This document shows positions 31,238-40,883 of a stretch of DNA of 64,000 nucleotides, piece by piece. This DNA is from Cupriavidus sp. UYMMa02A (GTDB lineage: Bacteria; Pseudomonadota; Gammaproteobacteria; Burkholderiales; Burkholderiaceae), in NCBI GenBank assembly GCA_001725945.1, contig LRMT01000061.1, forward strand, positions 1 through 64,000. Reading direction: 5' to 3'. The notes under the pieces were generated by a model that worked only from the letters and a program-made list of their open reading frames with translations, made no database searches and was not told the origin of the DNA. Positions within the stretch are counted from its first letter, which is position 1. Every line of letters begins with the position of its first letter. The position numbers and the translations under genes were made by a program.

Positions 31238-31588
31238 TTACTTCATCATCCACGGCATCATGTTTGCGTTCATGTTGTGCATGATCCAGAGCGAACCGGC
31301 CAGCACGATGAACAGGATCAGCAGCGTGAACAGGAACGACATCACGTTCCAGCGCTGTTCCTTCGAACCATCCATGTGCAGGAAGTACTTCAGGTGAACG
31401 ACGACCTGCACTGCGGCCATGCCGAGGATGATCAGGAGGGTCGTGCCGCGGTCCATGGTGCCGTCCATGACGATCTTGAACGGGATGACGGTCAGGATCA
31501 CCGCCAGCACGAAGCCGATCACATAGGACTTGAAGCTGCTGTGGCCATGCGACTCGGCGTGGGCCGACGCTGCGTGTTGCTGTGCCAT
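31238..31588 (-). CDS. cyoD: cytochrome bo3 ubiquinol oxidase subunit IV CyoD
   Basis: Small membrane subunit of the bo3 quinol oxidase, 116 residues. Three hydrophobic helices are visible (SYVIGFVLAVILTVIPF, TLLIILGMAAVQVVVHLKYF, LLILFIVLAGSLWIMHNMN); the VHLKYFLHMDGSKEQRWNV segment between the second and third is a CyoD marker. Intact. It follows cyoC directly and is the last gene before the terminator; no cyoE gene follows. Confidence 0.95.
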   Translation of the reverse strand: MAQQHAASAHAESHGHSSFKSYVIGFVLAVILTVIPFKIVMDGTMDRGTTLLIILGMAAVQVVVHLKYFLHMDGSKEQRWNVMSFLFTLLILFIVLAGSLWIMHNMNANMMPWMMK

Positions 31589-32241
31589 TTACATTGCTCC
31601 CATCAGGTAGACGATGGTGAAGACGCCGATCCAGACGACGTCCAGGAAGTGCCAGAACAGGCTGAGGCAGTTCAGACGCTTGGACATCGTCGGGGTCAGG
31701 CCCTTCTTGCTCACTTGCCACATCAGCACCAGCATCCAAACCATGCCGCTTGCGACGTGCAGGCCGTGGGTGCCCACCAGCGTGAAGAACGACGACAGGA
31801 ACGCGCTGCGGCTCGGGCCGGCGCTTCGGCGATCAGGTGATGGAATTCATTGATTTCCATGTACATGAACCCCGCGCCCAGCAGGAACGTGATGCCCAGC
31901 CAGACCAGCACCCGCACTTTCGAGCGGTTCTGCAGCGAGATCATCGCGAAGCCGTACGTGATCGACGAGAACAGCAGGATGAAAGTCTCGACGAGCACGT
32001 AGTTGAGCTCGAACAGCTCCTTGCCCGACGGGCCACCCGCCACTTCGCCGCGCAGGACGGCGAACGCGGCGAACAGGCACGCGAACAAGATGCAGTCGCT
32101 CATCAGGTACAGCCAGAAACCAAAGATGGTGTTCTCGCTGGTGTCGTGGTGCGCGTGGTCGTGCGTGTCGTCATGCGCGTGCGCATGAGCCGGGGCTTGC
32201 GCCGCCCCGAAGCGATCAAGGACTTCTGTCGACATGGTCAT
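31589..32241 (-). CDS. cyoC: cytochrome bo3 ubiquinol oxidase subunit III CyoC (frameshifted)
   Basis: Five-helix membrane subunit of the bo3 oxidase. The N-terminal cytoplasmic part is rich in histidine and aspartate ([18 protein letters not shown]), then [20 protein letters not shown] begins the first helix. The frame breaks near 31823 (GAAGGCGCC read as GAAGCGCC); restored it reads [23 protein letters not shown] and finishes [21 protein letters not shown]. About 217 residues. [10 protein letters not shown] two codons inside is an alternative start. It overlaps the cyoB stop by one base. Confidence 0.93.
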
Positions 32242-34215
32242 CAGGCCTGCGAAGCAATGCGCTGCAGTTGGCGCGTTTCAATCTGCTCGACCTCGGAGGC
32301 CGGCACGTAATAGTCGATGTGGTCGTCGTTGGCGCGGCGGATGAACGCCACCACCATGCCGACCAGGCCCACGGCGGCAAGCCACCAGATGTGCCAGGTC
32401 AGGGCAAAGCCGAGCGCCAGGCTGAACACACCCATGTAGAAGCCCGCACCGGTGTTCTTCGGCATGTGGATCTGCTCGTAGCCGGTGGTCGGGATCGTTT
32501 CGCCACGGGCCTTCATGTCGGCGAACGCATCCAGGTCACGCACCACGGGGGTGTGCGCGAAGTTGTAGAACGGCGGCGGCGACGAAGTAGCCCATTCCAG
32601 CGTGCGGCCACCCCACGGGTCGCCGGTCACGTCGGCCAGCTTCTTGCGGTCGCGGATCGACACGACGATCTGCAGCACCTGGAAGAAGATGCCCAGGGCC
32701 ACGAACACCACGCCAATCACGGCCAGGTACAGCCACGGCGTCCAGGCCGGGTTGTCGGTGTGGTTCAGGCGACGGGTCATGCCCATCAGGCCCAGCACGT
32801 ACAGCGGCATGAAGGCGAAGTAGAAGCCCACCAGCCAGCACCAGAACGCGTACTTGCCCAGGCGCTCGTTCAGCGTGAAGCCGAACGCCTTCGGCCACCA
32901 GTAGGTGATGCCGGCCAGGTAGCCGAACAGCACGCCGCCGATGATCACATTGTGGAAGTGGGCGATCAGGAACAGGCTGTTGTGCAGCACGAAGTCGGCA
33001 GCCGGCACGGCCATCAGCACGCCGGTCATGCCGCCGATCACGAAGGTGATCATGAAGCCCAGGGTCCACAGCACCGGCGTGGTCATCTGCACGCGGCCGC
33101 GATACATGGTGAACAGCCAGTTGAAGATCTCCCCCGGTCGGGATGGAGATGATCATGGTAGTGATACCGAAGAACGCGTTGACGTTCGCACCCGAACCCA
33201 TCGTGAAGAAGTGGTGCAGCCACACGATGAACGACAGCACCATGATGGCGGCGGTCGCGTACACCATGCCCTTGTAGCCGAACAGCTTCTTGCCGGAGAA
33301 CGTGGCAATGACTTCAGAGAAGATACCGAACGCCGGCAGGATCAGGATGTACACCTCGGGGTGGCCCCAGATCCAGATCAGGTTCACGTACATCATGGCG
33401 TTGCCGCCACCGTCGTTCGTGAAGAAGTGCATGCCGAAGTAGCGGTCCAGGCCCAGCAGCGCCAGCGACACGGTCAGCACCGGGAAGGCGGCCACGATCA
33501 GCACGTTGGTGCACAGGGCGGTCCAGGTGAACACCGGCATGCGCATCAGGGTCATGCCCGGGGCGCGCATCTTCAGGATGGTCACGAGGAAGTTCACGCC
33601 GGTCAATAGCGTGCCCAACCCTGATATCTGCAATGACCAGAGGTAATAGTCCACCCCTACGCCCGGGCTATAGTCCAGGCCCGACAGCGGCGGGTAGGCC
33701 AGCCAGCCGGTCTTGGCGAATTCGCCAACGCCCAGCGACACGTTCACCAGCATGGCACCCGACACGAACAGCCAGAACGACAGCGTGTTCAGGAACGGGA
33801 AGGCCACGTCGCGCGCGCCAATTTGCAGCGGCACGACCAGGTTCATCAGGCCCGTCATCAGCGGCATGGCCACGAAGAAGATCATGATCACGCCGTGGGC
33901 GGTGAAGATCTGGTCGTAATGCTCAGGCGGCAGCACGCCGGTCCCGCCATTGGTGGCGAGGGCCAGCTGGACGCGCATCATGATGGCGTCGGAAAAGCCG
34001 CGCAGCAGCATGACCAGCGCGACCAGGCAGTACATCACGCCGATCTTCTTGTGATCGACCGAAGTGAACCACTCATTCCAGAGGTAGCCCCACTTCTTGA
34101 AATAGGTGATCGCGCCTAGCAGCGCAGCACCACCGAGGGCGACGCCGGCCAGAACGACCATGATGATCGGCTCATGAAACGGGATCGCCGACAAACTCAA
34201 TTTGCCAAACATCAT
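32241..34215 (-). CDS. cyoB: cytochrome bo3 ubiquinol oxidase subunit I CyoB (frameshifted)
   Basis: Catalytic haem-copper subunit that reduces oxygen to water and pumps protons. Haem and copper ligands are seen: [11 protein letters not shown] (low-spin haem histidine), [15 protein letters not shown] (Cu histidine and cross-linked tyrosine), [10 protein letters not shown] (two Cu histidines) and [13 protein letters not shown] (high-spin and low-spin haem histidines). The frame breaks near 33133 in the run GGGGGAG between ISIPTG and [14 protein letters not shown]; unlike most others this one needs two bases added or one removed. About 658 residues, as in E. coli CyoB. Confidence 0.95.
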
Positions 34216-34220
34216 TGCTC

Positions 34221-35191
34221 CTAGGATTGCGCGCCCAGCGCCGGCTTGGCCGGCGTGGCCATGGACACCCGCTCTTCGCCGAGCGTGTTACGCGACGTGC
34301 AGATCGGGCCGCCATCAAAACCTTCGCGGGCCATGGCGTGGCCGTCGTTGCCCATGTATTGGTGCAGGACGCCGGTGAACAGGCCGTCTTCGACCTTGCC
34401 GTAGTAGGCACCGGCTCCGCTTCGCTCGGCTTGGCGAGGACCTTGTAGTCCGCGCTGGCGAGCTGACGTTCGGAGGCGCGCACCTTGGCGACCCACGCGT
34501 CGAACTCGAAGTTCGACATGGCCGTCGCCTTGAACTTCATGCCCGAGAAACCGCCGCCACTGTAGTTGGCGGACATGCCGTCATACGTGCCGGCCTCGTT
34601 GGCAATCAGGTGCAGCTTGGTTTCCATCCCGGCCATGGCGTAAACCTGGCTGCCCAGTTGCGGGATGAAGAACGAATTCATGATCGAATCGGACGTGATC
34701 TTGAAGTTCACCGGCGTGCCCACCGGGAACGCGATCTGGTTGACCGTCGCGATCTTCAGTTCCGGATAGATGAACAGCCACTTCCAGTTCATTGCCACCG
34801 CCTCGACGGTGATCGGCTTCTGCTTGGACTCCAGCGGCTTGTACGGATCCAGGTCGTGCGAAGACTTCCAGGTGATGATGCCCAGCGCGATGATGATCAG
34901 GCAGGGGATCAGCCACACCACGACTTCGATCGCGGTCGAGTGCGACCAGTCGGGTTCATAGCGTGCCGAGGTATTGCTTGCGCGGTACTTCCACGCGAAC
35001 ACCAGCGTCAGGACGATCACCGGCACCACCACCAGCAGCATGAGCCAGGTGGCGATCAGGATGATGCCTTTGATATCGACGCCTACCTGCCCTTTCGGGT
35101 CGAGCAGCGTCATGTTGCAGCCGGCGAGCAGCACGAGCAGGCCGAGGCTTGGCAGGGACCGCGTCCACCGCGGCAGTATGGGTTTCTTCAT
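34221..35191 (-). CDS. cyoA: cytochrome bo3 ubiquinol oxidase subunit II CyoA (frameshifted)
   Basis: Membrane-anchored subunit II lacking the CuA ligands, as in quinol oxidases. The start at 35191 ([12 protein letters not shown]) leads into a lipoprotein signal ending LLVLLAGC. Two membrane helices follow ([19 protein letters not shown] and [19 protein letters not shown]), then a cupredoxin domain with [20 protein letters not shown] and [16 protein letters not shown]. The frame breaks near 34410 (GTGGCC read as GTGCC), after which [20 protein letters not shown] is restored. About 323 residues. First gene of cyoABCD. Confidence 0.94.
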
Positions 35192-35702
35192 GTCACGACT
35201 GGTTTGGTTAGGCCGCGCTTGGGCGAAGCGTGGCTTCACCGCCTGATGCCGGAAGCAAGAGGCGTTGGGCTGAGGGAAAACCGGAAGGACGTGTCCTTAG
35301 CTGGCGTTGAGGTCTGGCGGACTTAACGCCGGATGACCATGCGGCCTGACAACGCCATGAACACGGAAGGACAACTGACGACTGCGCGAGCGGCCCGCCT
35401 TAGGCGGTGGCACTGCGGCACCTGATGGCCGAAACCGCGAACGGTCCCGGCTCGAGACTGCGGCCGGGTAGCGTTGAACCACGAAGTTTTGCACTTCCCG
35501 GCAAGCTTGCCTTGTGAGCAAGCGCGGTTTCGGCCGGAATGTGCAACACGTAAAACATCGTGGGCGCGACTGTACCGCAATGCAACATTACGGGTAAACC
35601 CAACGGTGCAGAACACACTGTTCAGAAAACCGGACAATCTTACGGTGCGATGCAGAAGACACAAAAAATGTGTCGCAGTGTCATCATTACCATCAAAAAC
35701 TG
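35192..35702. other. 511-bp gene-free region upstream of cyoA
   Basis: I see no coding region here on either strand. It should hold the cyo promoter. A palindrome GACACA-AAAAA-TGTGTC lies at 35658-35674, and CCGCC-TTA-GGCGG can form a hairpin near 35397-35410. No Fnr- or ArcA-like site could be identified with confidence. Confidence 0.5.
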
Positions 35703-35730
35703 AAAAAAGCCGCCATGCGGCGGCCTTTTT
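35703..35730. terminator. bidirectional terminator downstream of the MaoC genes
   Basis: GCCGCC-ATGC-GGCGGC is flanked by six A residues on the left and five T residues on the right, so it can act in either direction. It lies 28 bases beyond the stop of the minus-strand MaoC gene at 35759. Confidence 0.88.
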
Positions 35731-35758
35731 CTTCCCGTATCAACAAAACAACAGCGGC

Positions 35759-36233
35759 TTAGCCGTACCTGCGACTAATTGACTCAGCCACGCACACCGG
35801 GCGGTCGCTGCCCTCGCGCTCGATCGTCACTTCCCAAGTCGATTGCGCACCCACCAGCTCGGGCGACTTCGGCAGCGGGTCGAGCCGCTCGACCTTTTGC
35901 AGCTTGATGCGCGCGCGCAGTTTGCTGCCTACCGGTACCGGTGCAGTGAAACGCACGCGGTTCAGGCCGTAGTTCACGCCGATCTTCGACGGCATGTGCA
36001 GTGCGTTGTGCATGAACTTTGGCACCAGCGACAGGGTCAGGAAGCCGTGCGCGATGGGGCCGCCATACGGCGATTCCTTTGGCGCGCTCCACGTCGACGT
36101 GGATCCACTGGTGGTCGCCAGTGGCTTCGGCGAACAGGTTCACCTGCTCCTGCGTGATCTCCATCCAGTCGCTGACGGCGACCTCCTGCCCTTGCAGGCT
36201 TTCCAGTTCTTCGAGCGATGCGATGGTACGCAT
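35759..36233 (-). CDS. MaoC-family (R)-specific enoyl-CoA hydratase (frameshifted)
   Basis: Hot-dog-fold enoyl-CoA hydratase 2. After MRTIASLEELESLQGQEV the motif QVNLFAEATGDHQWIHVD supplies the catalytic aspartate and histidine, and YGGPIAHGFLTLSLVPKF is the second conserved stretch. The frame breaks near 36077 (AAAGGAATCG); removal of one G, or addition of two bases, restores ERAKESPYGG. The end, VTIEREGSDRPVCVAE, is intact. About 157 residues. It is the last gene of the minus-strand set 35759-39203 and lies 40 bp after a second MaoC gene, so the two may form a heterodimer. Confidence 0.87.
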
Positions 36234-36273
36234 GTCGGTTATCTCCTCGATGTGTTGTAGGTGAGGTGCGATC

Positions 36274-36716
36274 TCAAGCAGGGCGGCGCCCGTACATGCC
36301 CATACCCTTGACGGTGCAGACCAGTTCGCCGCGCTGGTTGGTGGCTTCCCACTGGGTATGCACCACGCCGCGGTCGGGCTTCGATTTCGACGGCCGGGTA
36401 TCGAGCACATTGAGCACGACGGTGAGCGTGTCGCCGGCACAGACCGGCTTCAGCCAGCGAATCTCGTCGACGCCCGGCGAACCCATGCTGGCCGACTTGC
36501 CCGTGGTGCTCAGCACCAGCAGGCGCATCATGATCGAGCACGTCATCCAGCCGCTCGAAATCAGCCCGCCGTAGATGCTCTTGGCTGCGGCATCCTTGTC
36601 GATATGGAACGGCTGCGGGTCGTACTGGCGCGCGAGGCCAGGAGCTCCTCCTCGGTAACGAGGTAAGAGCCCAGTTCGCGGCGGCTGCCGACTTCAAAAT
36701 CCTCGAAATACAGCAT
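36274..36716 (-). CDS. MaoC-family hydratase (frameshifted)
   Basis: Second hot-dog-fold hydratase. The start [18 protein letters not shown] at 36716 has GGAG eight bases upstream; a longer start at 36752 has no such site. YDPQPFHID carries the catalytic aspartate-histidine pair, and [18 protein letters not shown] follows. The frame breaks near 36629 (CGGCCAG read as CGCCAG). The C-terminus contains [21 protein letters not shown], and the gene ends at 36274. About 148 residues. It precedes the other MaoC gene and follows two acyl-CoA dehydrogenase genes, so hydration would follow dehydrogenation in the same route. Confidence 0.86.
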
Positions 36717-36841
36717 CGCTTGTGTCTCCGTCGTCTCTGCTGTTGCATTCACTGCGCGATGATCGCATGGCCCGTGACGGTGAGCGTCCGTATTTGCCGA
36801 ACCCGCCCCTAACAGCGCGCAAAGAAAAAACCGCGCCTGGA

Positions 36842-37990
36842 CTACGGCGCGGTTTCGACTGGCATTGCAAGATCAGGCAGCTGCCTGGAAGCTTGCCTGG
36901 CCGCAAACCGGGCCAGGTGGTGGTCGACGTCACCGAACGTGGTGTTGATGAGCGTCAGGCGCTTGAACATATGCGCGGCAGGCAGTTCGTTGGTCACGCC
37001 CATGCCGCCGTGGATCTGCACGGCCTCCTGGCCGACATAGCGTGCGGCCTGGCCGACACGGGCCTTGGCGGCCGAGACGTAACGGCGGCGCTCTTCGGGA
37101 GTGCCTTCCTCGAAGCGGGCCGCGGCCAGCAATGTGATCGAGCGCGACTGTTCGGCATGGATGAACATCTCGACCATGCGGTGCTGCAGCGCCTGGAAGC
37201 GCGCAATCGGCTGGCCGAATTGCTGCCGCGTCTTGGCGTATTCCAGCGTGGCGGCGTTGAGCATGTCCATCACGCCAACGGCCTCGGCGCACAGCAGCAC
37301 CGCGGCGTAGTCGGCCACCTGCTCGACCTGCGCGAAGGCCTTGCCGGACTCGCCCAACAGTTGTGCCGGCGCGTCCTGGAACGTGACGTCAGCCGCGCGC
37401 AGGTTGTCGATCGTGCGGTAGTCCTTGATGCTGACACCGGCTCCCTTGGCATCGACCAGAAACAGCGAAATGCCATCGCGGTCGGCATCGGCGCCGCTGC
37501 TGCGTGCCGACACGATCAGCTTGTCGGCCTGGGCGCCATGCAGCACCACGGTCTTGCGGCCGTTGAGCTTGCCGTCGCGCGCGGTCACGCGCACGTTGTT
37601 CAGCTCATAGCGCGCCTGCGGCTCGTTGAAGGCCACGGCCAGCTTCAATTCACCGCCTGCAACCTGCTCGAGCAGCGCCTCCTGGCCACCGGCCAGGCCC
37701 AGTGCATACGCACCGACGACGGTCGCCAGGTACGGCTCCACGATCAGGCCGCGGCCGAGCTCCTGCTGCACCACCATCATGTCCAGCGCCTTGCCCGCGA
37801 AGCCGCCCTGCTCTTCCGGCACCGGCAGCGCGGTCAGGCCAAGCTCGACCAGCGAGCCCCAGGCGGTCTCGCCATAGCCGGCGGCGCTTTCGTAGCGCTT
37901 CTTGCGCGACTCGAAGTCGTAGTCCTTGTCGATAAAACGGCGTACGGCGTCAGCCAGCTGCTTTTGTTCGTCGCTGAGATTGAAGTTCAT
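36842..37990 (-). CDS. acyl-CoA dehydrogenase family protein, possibly non-catalytic partner
   Basis: Intact 382-residue acyl-CoA dehydrogenase fold. The N-terminal helices begin MNFNLSDEQKQLADAVRRFI; the middle domain is reduced, with weak FAD-contact segments, and the C-terminal domain has TRQQFGQPIARFQALQHRMVEM and AVQIHGGMGVTNELPAAHMFKR. The segment that in catalytic members reads YEGTxxIQ is TTFGDVDHHL here, so the usual glutamate base is missing. In steroid-degrading actinobacteria such genes pair with a second dehydrogenase to form alpha2-beta2 enzymes; the next gene upstream (38004) would be the partner, 13 bp away. Confidence 0.87.
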   Translation of the reverse strand: MNFNLSDEQKQLADAVRRFIDKDYDFESRKKRYESAAGYGETAWGSLVELGLTALPVPEEQGGFAGKALDMMVVQQELGRGLIVEPYLATVVGAYALGLAGGQEALLEQVAGGELKLAVAFNEPQARYELNNVRVTARDGKLNGRKTVVLHGAQADKLIVSARSSGADADRDGISLFLVDAKGAGVSIKDYRTIDNLRAADVTFQDAPAQLLGESGKAFAQVEQVADYAAVLLCAEAVGVMDMLNAATLEYAKTRQQFGQPIARFQALQHRMVEMFIHAEQSRSITLLAAARFEEGTPEERRRYVSAAKARVGQAARYVGQEAVQIHGGMGVTNELPAAHMFKRLTLINTTFGDVDHHLARFAARQASRQLPDLAMPVETAP

Positions 37991-38003
37991 GTTCCGTGTC
38001 TCC

Positions 38004-39203
38004 TCACAGCCCCAGGATCATCTGGCTGATGATGTTGCGCTGGATTTCGTTGGACCCGCCGTAGATGGAGGTCTTGCGATAGTTGAAGTAGTAGGCGGCC
38101 AGCGGGGCGGCGTCGTCGTAGCCGGTCACCGCGTGCTCGTGCTCGCACTCCAGGTAGGCCGGATCGAACGGCTGCGCGTACGGGCCGACGGCTTCCACCA
38201 TCAGCTCGGTCAGCAGTTGCTGGATCTCCGTACCCTTGATCTTCAGCATCGAAGCTTCCGGGCCGGGGCCCTTGCCTGCGGCTTCGCTCGACACCACGCG
38301 CAGCACGGTGATCTCCAGTGCCATCAACTCGATCTCCAGCGCGGCGACCTTGGCGCCGAACACCGGGTCTTCGAGCAGCGGCTTGCCGTTCTTCTGCTGC
38401 TGGCGCGCTACGCGCTTGAGAAAGCCGAGCTCGCGCTTGGAATTGCCGACGCGGGCAATGCCGGTACGCTCGTGGCCGAGCAGGTACTTGGCGTAGGTCC
38501 AGCCCTTGTTCTCCTCGCCCACGCGGTTTTCCACCGGCACCTGGACGTTGTCGAAGAACACTTCGTTCACCTCATGCTCTTCGTCGAGCATGATGATCGG
38601 ACGCACGGTGATGCCCGGCGTCTTCATGTCGATCAGCAGGAACGAGATGCCCTCCTGCTTCTTGGCTTCGGGATCGGTACGGACCAGGCAGAAGATCATG
38701 TCGGCGTGCTGGCCGAGCGTGGTCCAGGTCTTCTGGCCGTTGACGATGTAGTGCTTGCCGTCCATCGTCAGTTCGGCGCGGGTCTTGACCGATGCCAGGT
38801 CGGAGCCCGAGCCCGGCTCGGAGTAGCCTGGCACCACCAGTCGGTGCAGTCCAGGATGCGCGGCAGGTAGTACGATTTCTGCTGCTCGTTGCCGTACTTC
38901 ATGATCACGGGCGCGACCATGGCAACGCCGAACGGCAGCACGCCGGCGCGCCGCGCGGGCATTTTCCTCGTCCCAGATATGGCGCTGCGTGGCGTTCCAG
39001 CCGGTGCCGCCGTATTGCACCGGCCAGTGCGGGGTCGACCAGCCCTTGCCCGCCAGGATCTTGTGCCAGCGCACCAGGTCGTCCCGGTTGGGCCGGCGAT
39101 GGTTGAGCACCTTGGCGCTGATATCCGCCGGCAGGTTGGCTTCCAGCCAGCTACGCACTTCCTCGCGGAAGGCGTCGTCGGACGCCGAGTAATTGAGATC
39201 CAT
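38004..39203 (-). CDS. acyl-CoA dehydrogenase family protein (three frameshifts, net frame kept)
   Basis: Flavin-dependent acyl-CoA dehydrogenase of about 400 residues: MDLNYSASDDAFREEVRSWL, the FAD segment YSEPGSGSDLASVKTRAEL, VNGQKTWTTLGQHADMIFCL, and the C-terminal IYGGSNEIQRNIISQMIL. Bases are missing near 38945, 38955 and 38828 (each GGG or GGC short by one G), which throws residues about 85-125 out of frame and then restores it. Repaired, that part reads VLPFGVAMVAPVIMKYGNEQQ. The canonical catalytic glutamate before GTNEIQ is a glycine (YGGSNEIQ), so the base must lie elsewhere or come from the partner. Forms a likely pair with the product of 36842-37990. Confidence 0.88.
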   Translation of the reverse strand: MDLNYSASDDAFREEVRSWLEANLPADISAKVLNHRRPNRDDLVRWHKILAGKGWSTPHWPVQYGGTGWNATQRHIWDEENARAARRRAAVRRCHGRARDHEVRQRAAEIVLPAAHPGLHRLVVPGYSEPGSGSDLASVKTRAELTMDGKHYIVNGQKTWTTLGQHADMIFCLVRTDPEAKKQEGISFLLIDMKTPGITVRPIIMLDEEHEVNEVFFDNVQVPVENRVGEENKGWTYAKYLLGHERTGIARVGNSKRELGFLKRVARQQQKNGKPLLEDPVFGAKVAALEIELMALEITVLRVVSSEAAGKGPGPEASMLKIKGTEIQQLLTELMVEAVGPYAQPFDPAYLECEHEHAVTGYDDAAPLAAYYFNYRKTSIYGGSNEIQRNIISQMILGL

Positions 39204-39289
39204 GCCCGTCTCCAGTGATGCCGGCACGTGGCCGGCAATGAGTTCTGCCTGCGCGTCTTGCGCCGACAGGAACGGGCACAGGACGCAAT

Positions 39290-39748
39290 TCAGTGAGCCG
39301 TCTGCTTCAGCACATCCGGCACCACGAGCGGGAAAGTCTCGATACCCTCTTCCGCGAGCGCCTGCACTTCCTCCGCGGAAGCGAACCGCGGATACCGCGC
39401 TCCGGCGCTCGTCGTAATGCATGCGCCTTGCCTCTTCGGCAAAGCGCTCGCCCACGTCCTCGGTCTGCGCCATTACCTGCCGCACGGCCTTCATGTAGGC
39501 CGCCTGCAAGGCTTCCAGGGGAGCCGGCGCTTGCGCCGCCTGCCCTGTCTTCGCCGGACCGCGCTGCGCCTGCCGTCGCGCCTGACAGGTTCAGGCGCGG
39601 CGCACTGGGGCAGCCGGCTCACGGCGTGGTCACCGCAGACCGGACACTGGACGAGGTCGCGTGCGATTTGCGACTGCGCATCGTCCTCGGAAGCAAACCA
39701 GCCTTCGAAACGATGGTCTTGCGCGCAACGCAGGTCGAGCACCTTCAT
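39290..39748 (-). CDS. DUF1178 family protein (several frameshifts)
   Basis: DUF1178 proteins are small and contain an N-terminal zinc-ribbon-like part: MKVLDLRCAQDHRFEGWFAS and CPVCGDHAVSRLP with the Cys pair. They often lie near acyl-CoA or complex I genes in betaproteobacteria. The middle reads SAPRLNLSGA in a second frame, and EALQAAYMKAVRQVMAQTED with GERFAEEARRMHYDE in a third. The end, VQALAEEGIETFPLVVPDVL, stops at 39290. At least three indels lie between 39390 and 39600, one of them an apparent extra C. Repaired length about 153 residues, normal for the family. Function unknown. Confidence 0.8.
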
Positions 39749-39897
39749 GATCTTTCCAGCCCGTCAAAAGCAATAGTATCTGTTGAATCAAATTTGTGAA
39801 GGTCGTGCTAATCTTTTTCCGGAGGGATTTCCCGCATTCATATGGCGCAGGATGCACAACCGCCCAGCCGCTGGCCGGCTATCGCCGTTTTTGCGCT

Positions 39898-40510
39898 TCA
39901 GGACTGAAGCGGCTGCTCGCCGGGCTGCCACGCCCCCGAGATTACCTTCTCCAGCCAGAATGCGCCGATGATGGTCTTCACGTCGGTAATGCGGCCCTTG
40001 CGCACCCAGTCGAGCACCTTGCCGGCCGGCACGATGAAGGTTTCGAGGAATTCGCCGTCGTCGAGCTTCGCCTGCCCCTCGGTCAGTCGCGCGCGAGAAA
40101 CACGTCGATAAATTCGGTCGAATAGGAAATCACCGGATGGATTCGGGTCAGGTAATCCCAGCGCGCCGCGCTGTAGCCGGTCTCCTCCTCCAGCTCGCGC
40201 TCGCCGCAGCGCAGCGCGCCTTCCTGGGGATCGAGCTTGCCTGCAGGAAATTCAAGCATGACTTCGCCGACCGGGTAGCGGAACTGCCGCTCCATCAGCA
40301 CGGAGCCGTCGTCGAACAGCGGGATCATCATGACCGCGCCGGGGTGCACCACATACTCGCGGCCCGTCTGCTTGCCGTCGGCAGGCGGACGATATCTTGC
40401 TTCAGCGTGAGGAATTTGCCGCGATGGACCGTTGCCGAGGCAACGCAGACTTCCTTGAGCCCCTCGTCATCGGACGGCGGGTCGAAGTTGTCCAGGGTCT
40501 TGTCGGTCAT
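39898..40510 (-). CDS. NUDIX hydrolase, ADP-ribose pyrophosphatase-like (two frameshifts)
   Basis: NUDIX-fold hydrolase. The full signature G-x5-E-x7-REUxEExGU can be read in GKLDPQEGALRCGERELEEETGY. The N-terminal part MTDKTLDNFDPPSDDEGLKE and VHRGKFLTLKQDIVRLP leads to HPGAVMMIPLFDDGSVLMERQ after a break near 40380. A second break near 40092 precedes LTEGQAKLDDGEFLETF; the protein ends EKVISGAWQPGEQPLQS at 39898. About 204 residues. ADP-ribose or a related nucleoside diphosphate is the likely substrate. It lies downstream of nuoN and DUF2818, a placement typical of Burkholderiaceae. Confidence 0.88.
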
Positions 40511-40555
40511 AAGCGCTCCGGGTGAATCGCACGCCCGGCGGCTTCATGACCGGCT

Positions 40556-40864
40556 TCAGGCCGTGCGGTGTTTTACGAGGTACTGCCAGGTAAAGCCGGG
40601 GAAGGCGAACACCAGCATCATGCACGCCGTAATGGCGTAGAACTGCCAGCCTTGCGGAAAGGCGTTGCCGAGGCTCGCCTCCACCGCAAAGCCGGCAAGG
40701 CCGGCTGCGGCATACCAGCAGATCAGTTCCAGCAGCCGCAGCCACAACGGCTTGCGACTCCAGCGCAGCGGAATGACCGCGAACAGGCGCTGGTTGACGA
40801 ATGGCAGGTTGGCACAGATCAGTGCCAACAGGATGACAAACCAGCCGCCCGCCGGGGAACTCAT
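40556..40864 (-). CDS. DUF2818 family small membrane protein
   Basis: Intact 102-residue protein with three hydrophobic helices: WFVILLALICANLPFV, LLELICWYAAAGLAGFAVEA and FYAITACMMLVFAFPGF, ending WQYLVKHRTA. It matches the DUF2818 family, found in betaproteobacteria directly after nuoN. It begins 19 bp after nuoN, so it is almost surely cotranscribed. A role in complex I assembly or membrane insertion is possible but unproven. Confidence 0.85.
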   Translation of the reverse strand: MSSPAGGWFVILLALICANLPFVNQRLFAVIPLRWSRKPLWLRLLELICWYAAAGLAGFAVEASLGNAFPQGWQFYAITACMMLVFAFPGFTWQYLVKHRTA

Positions 40865-40883
40865 CGCTGTTCGCCTCGTAGGA

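Noticed and set aside
31816-31830. Split cyoC as two separate proteins
   Set aside because: Both parts match consecutive parts of one subunit, and one restored G joins them.
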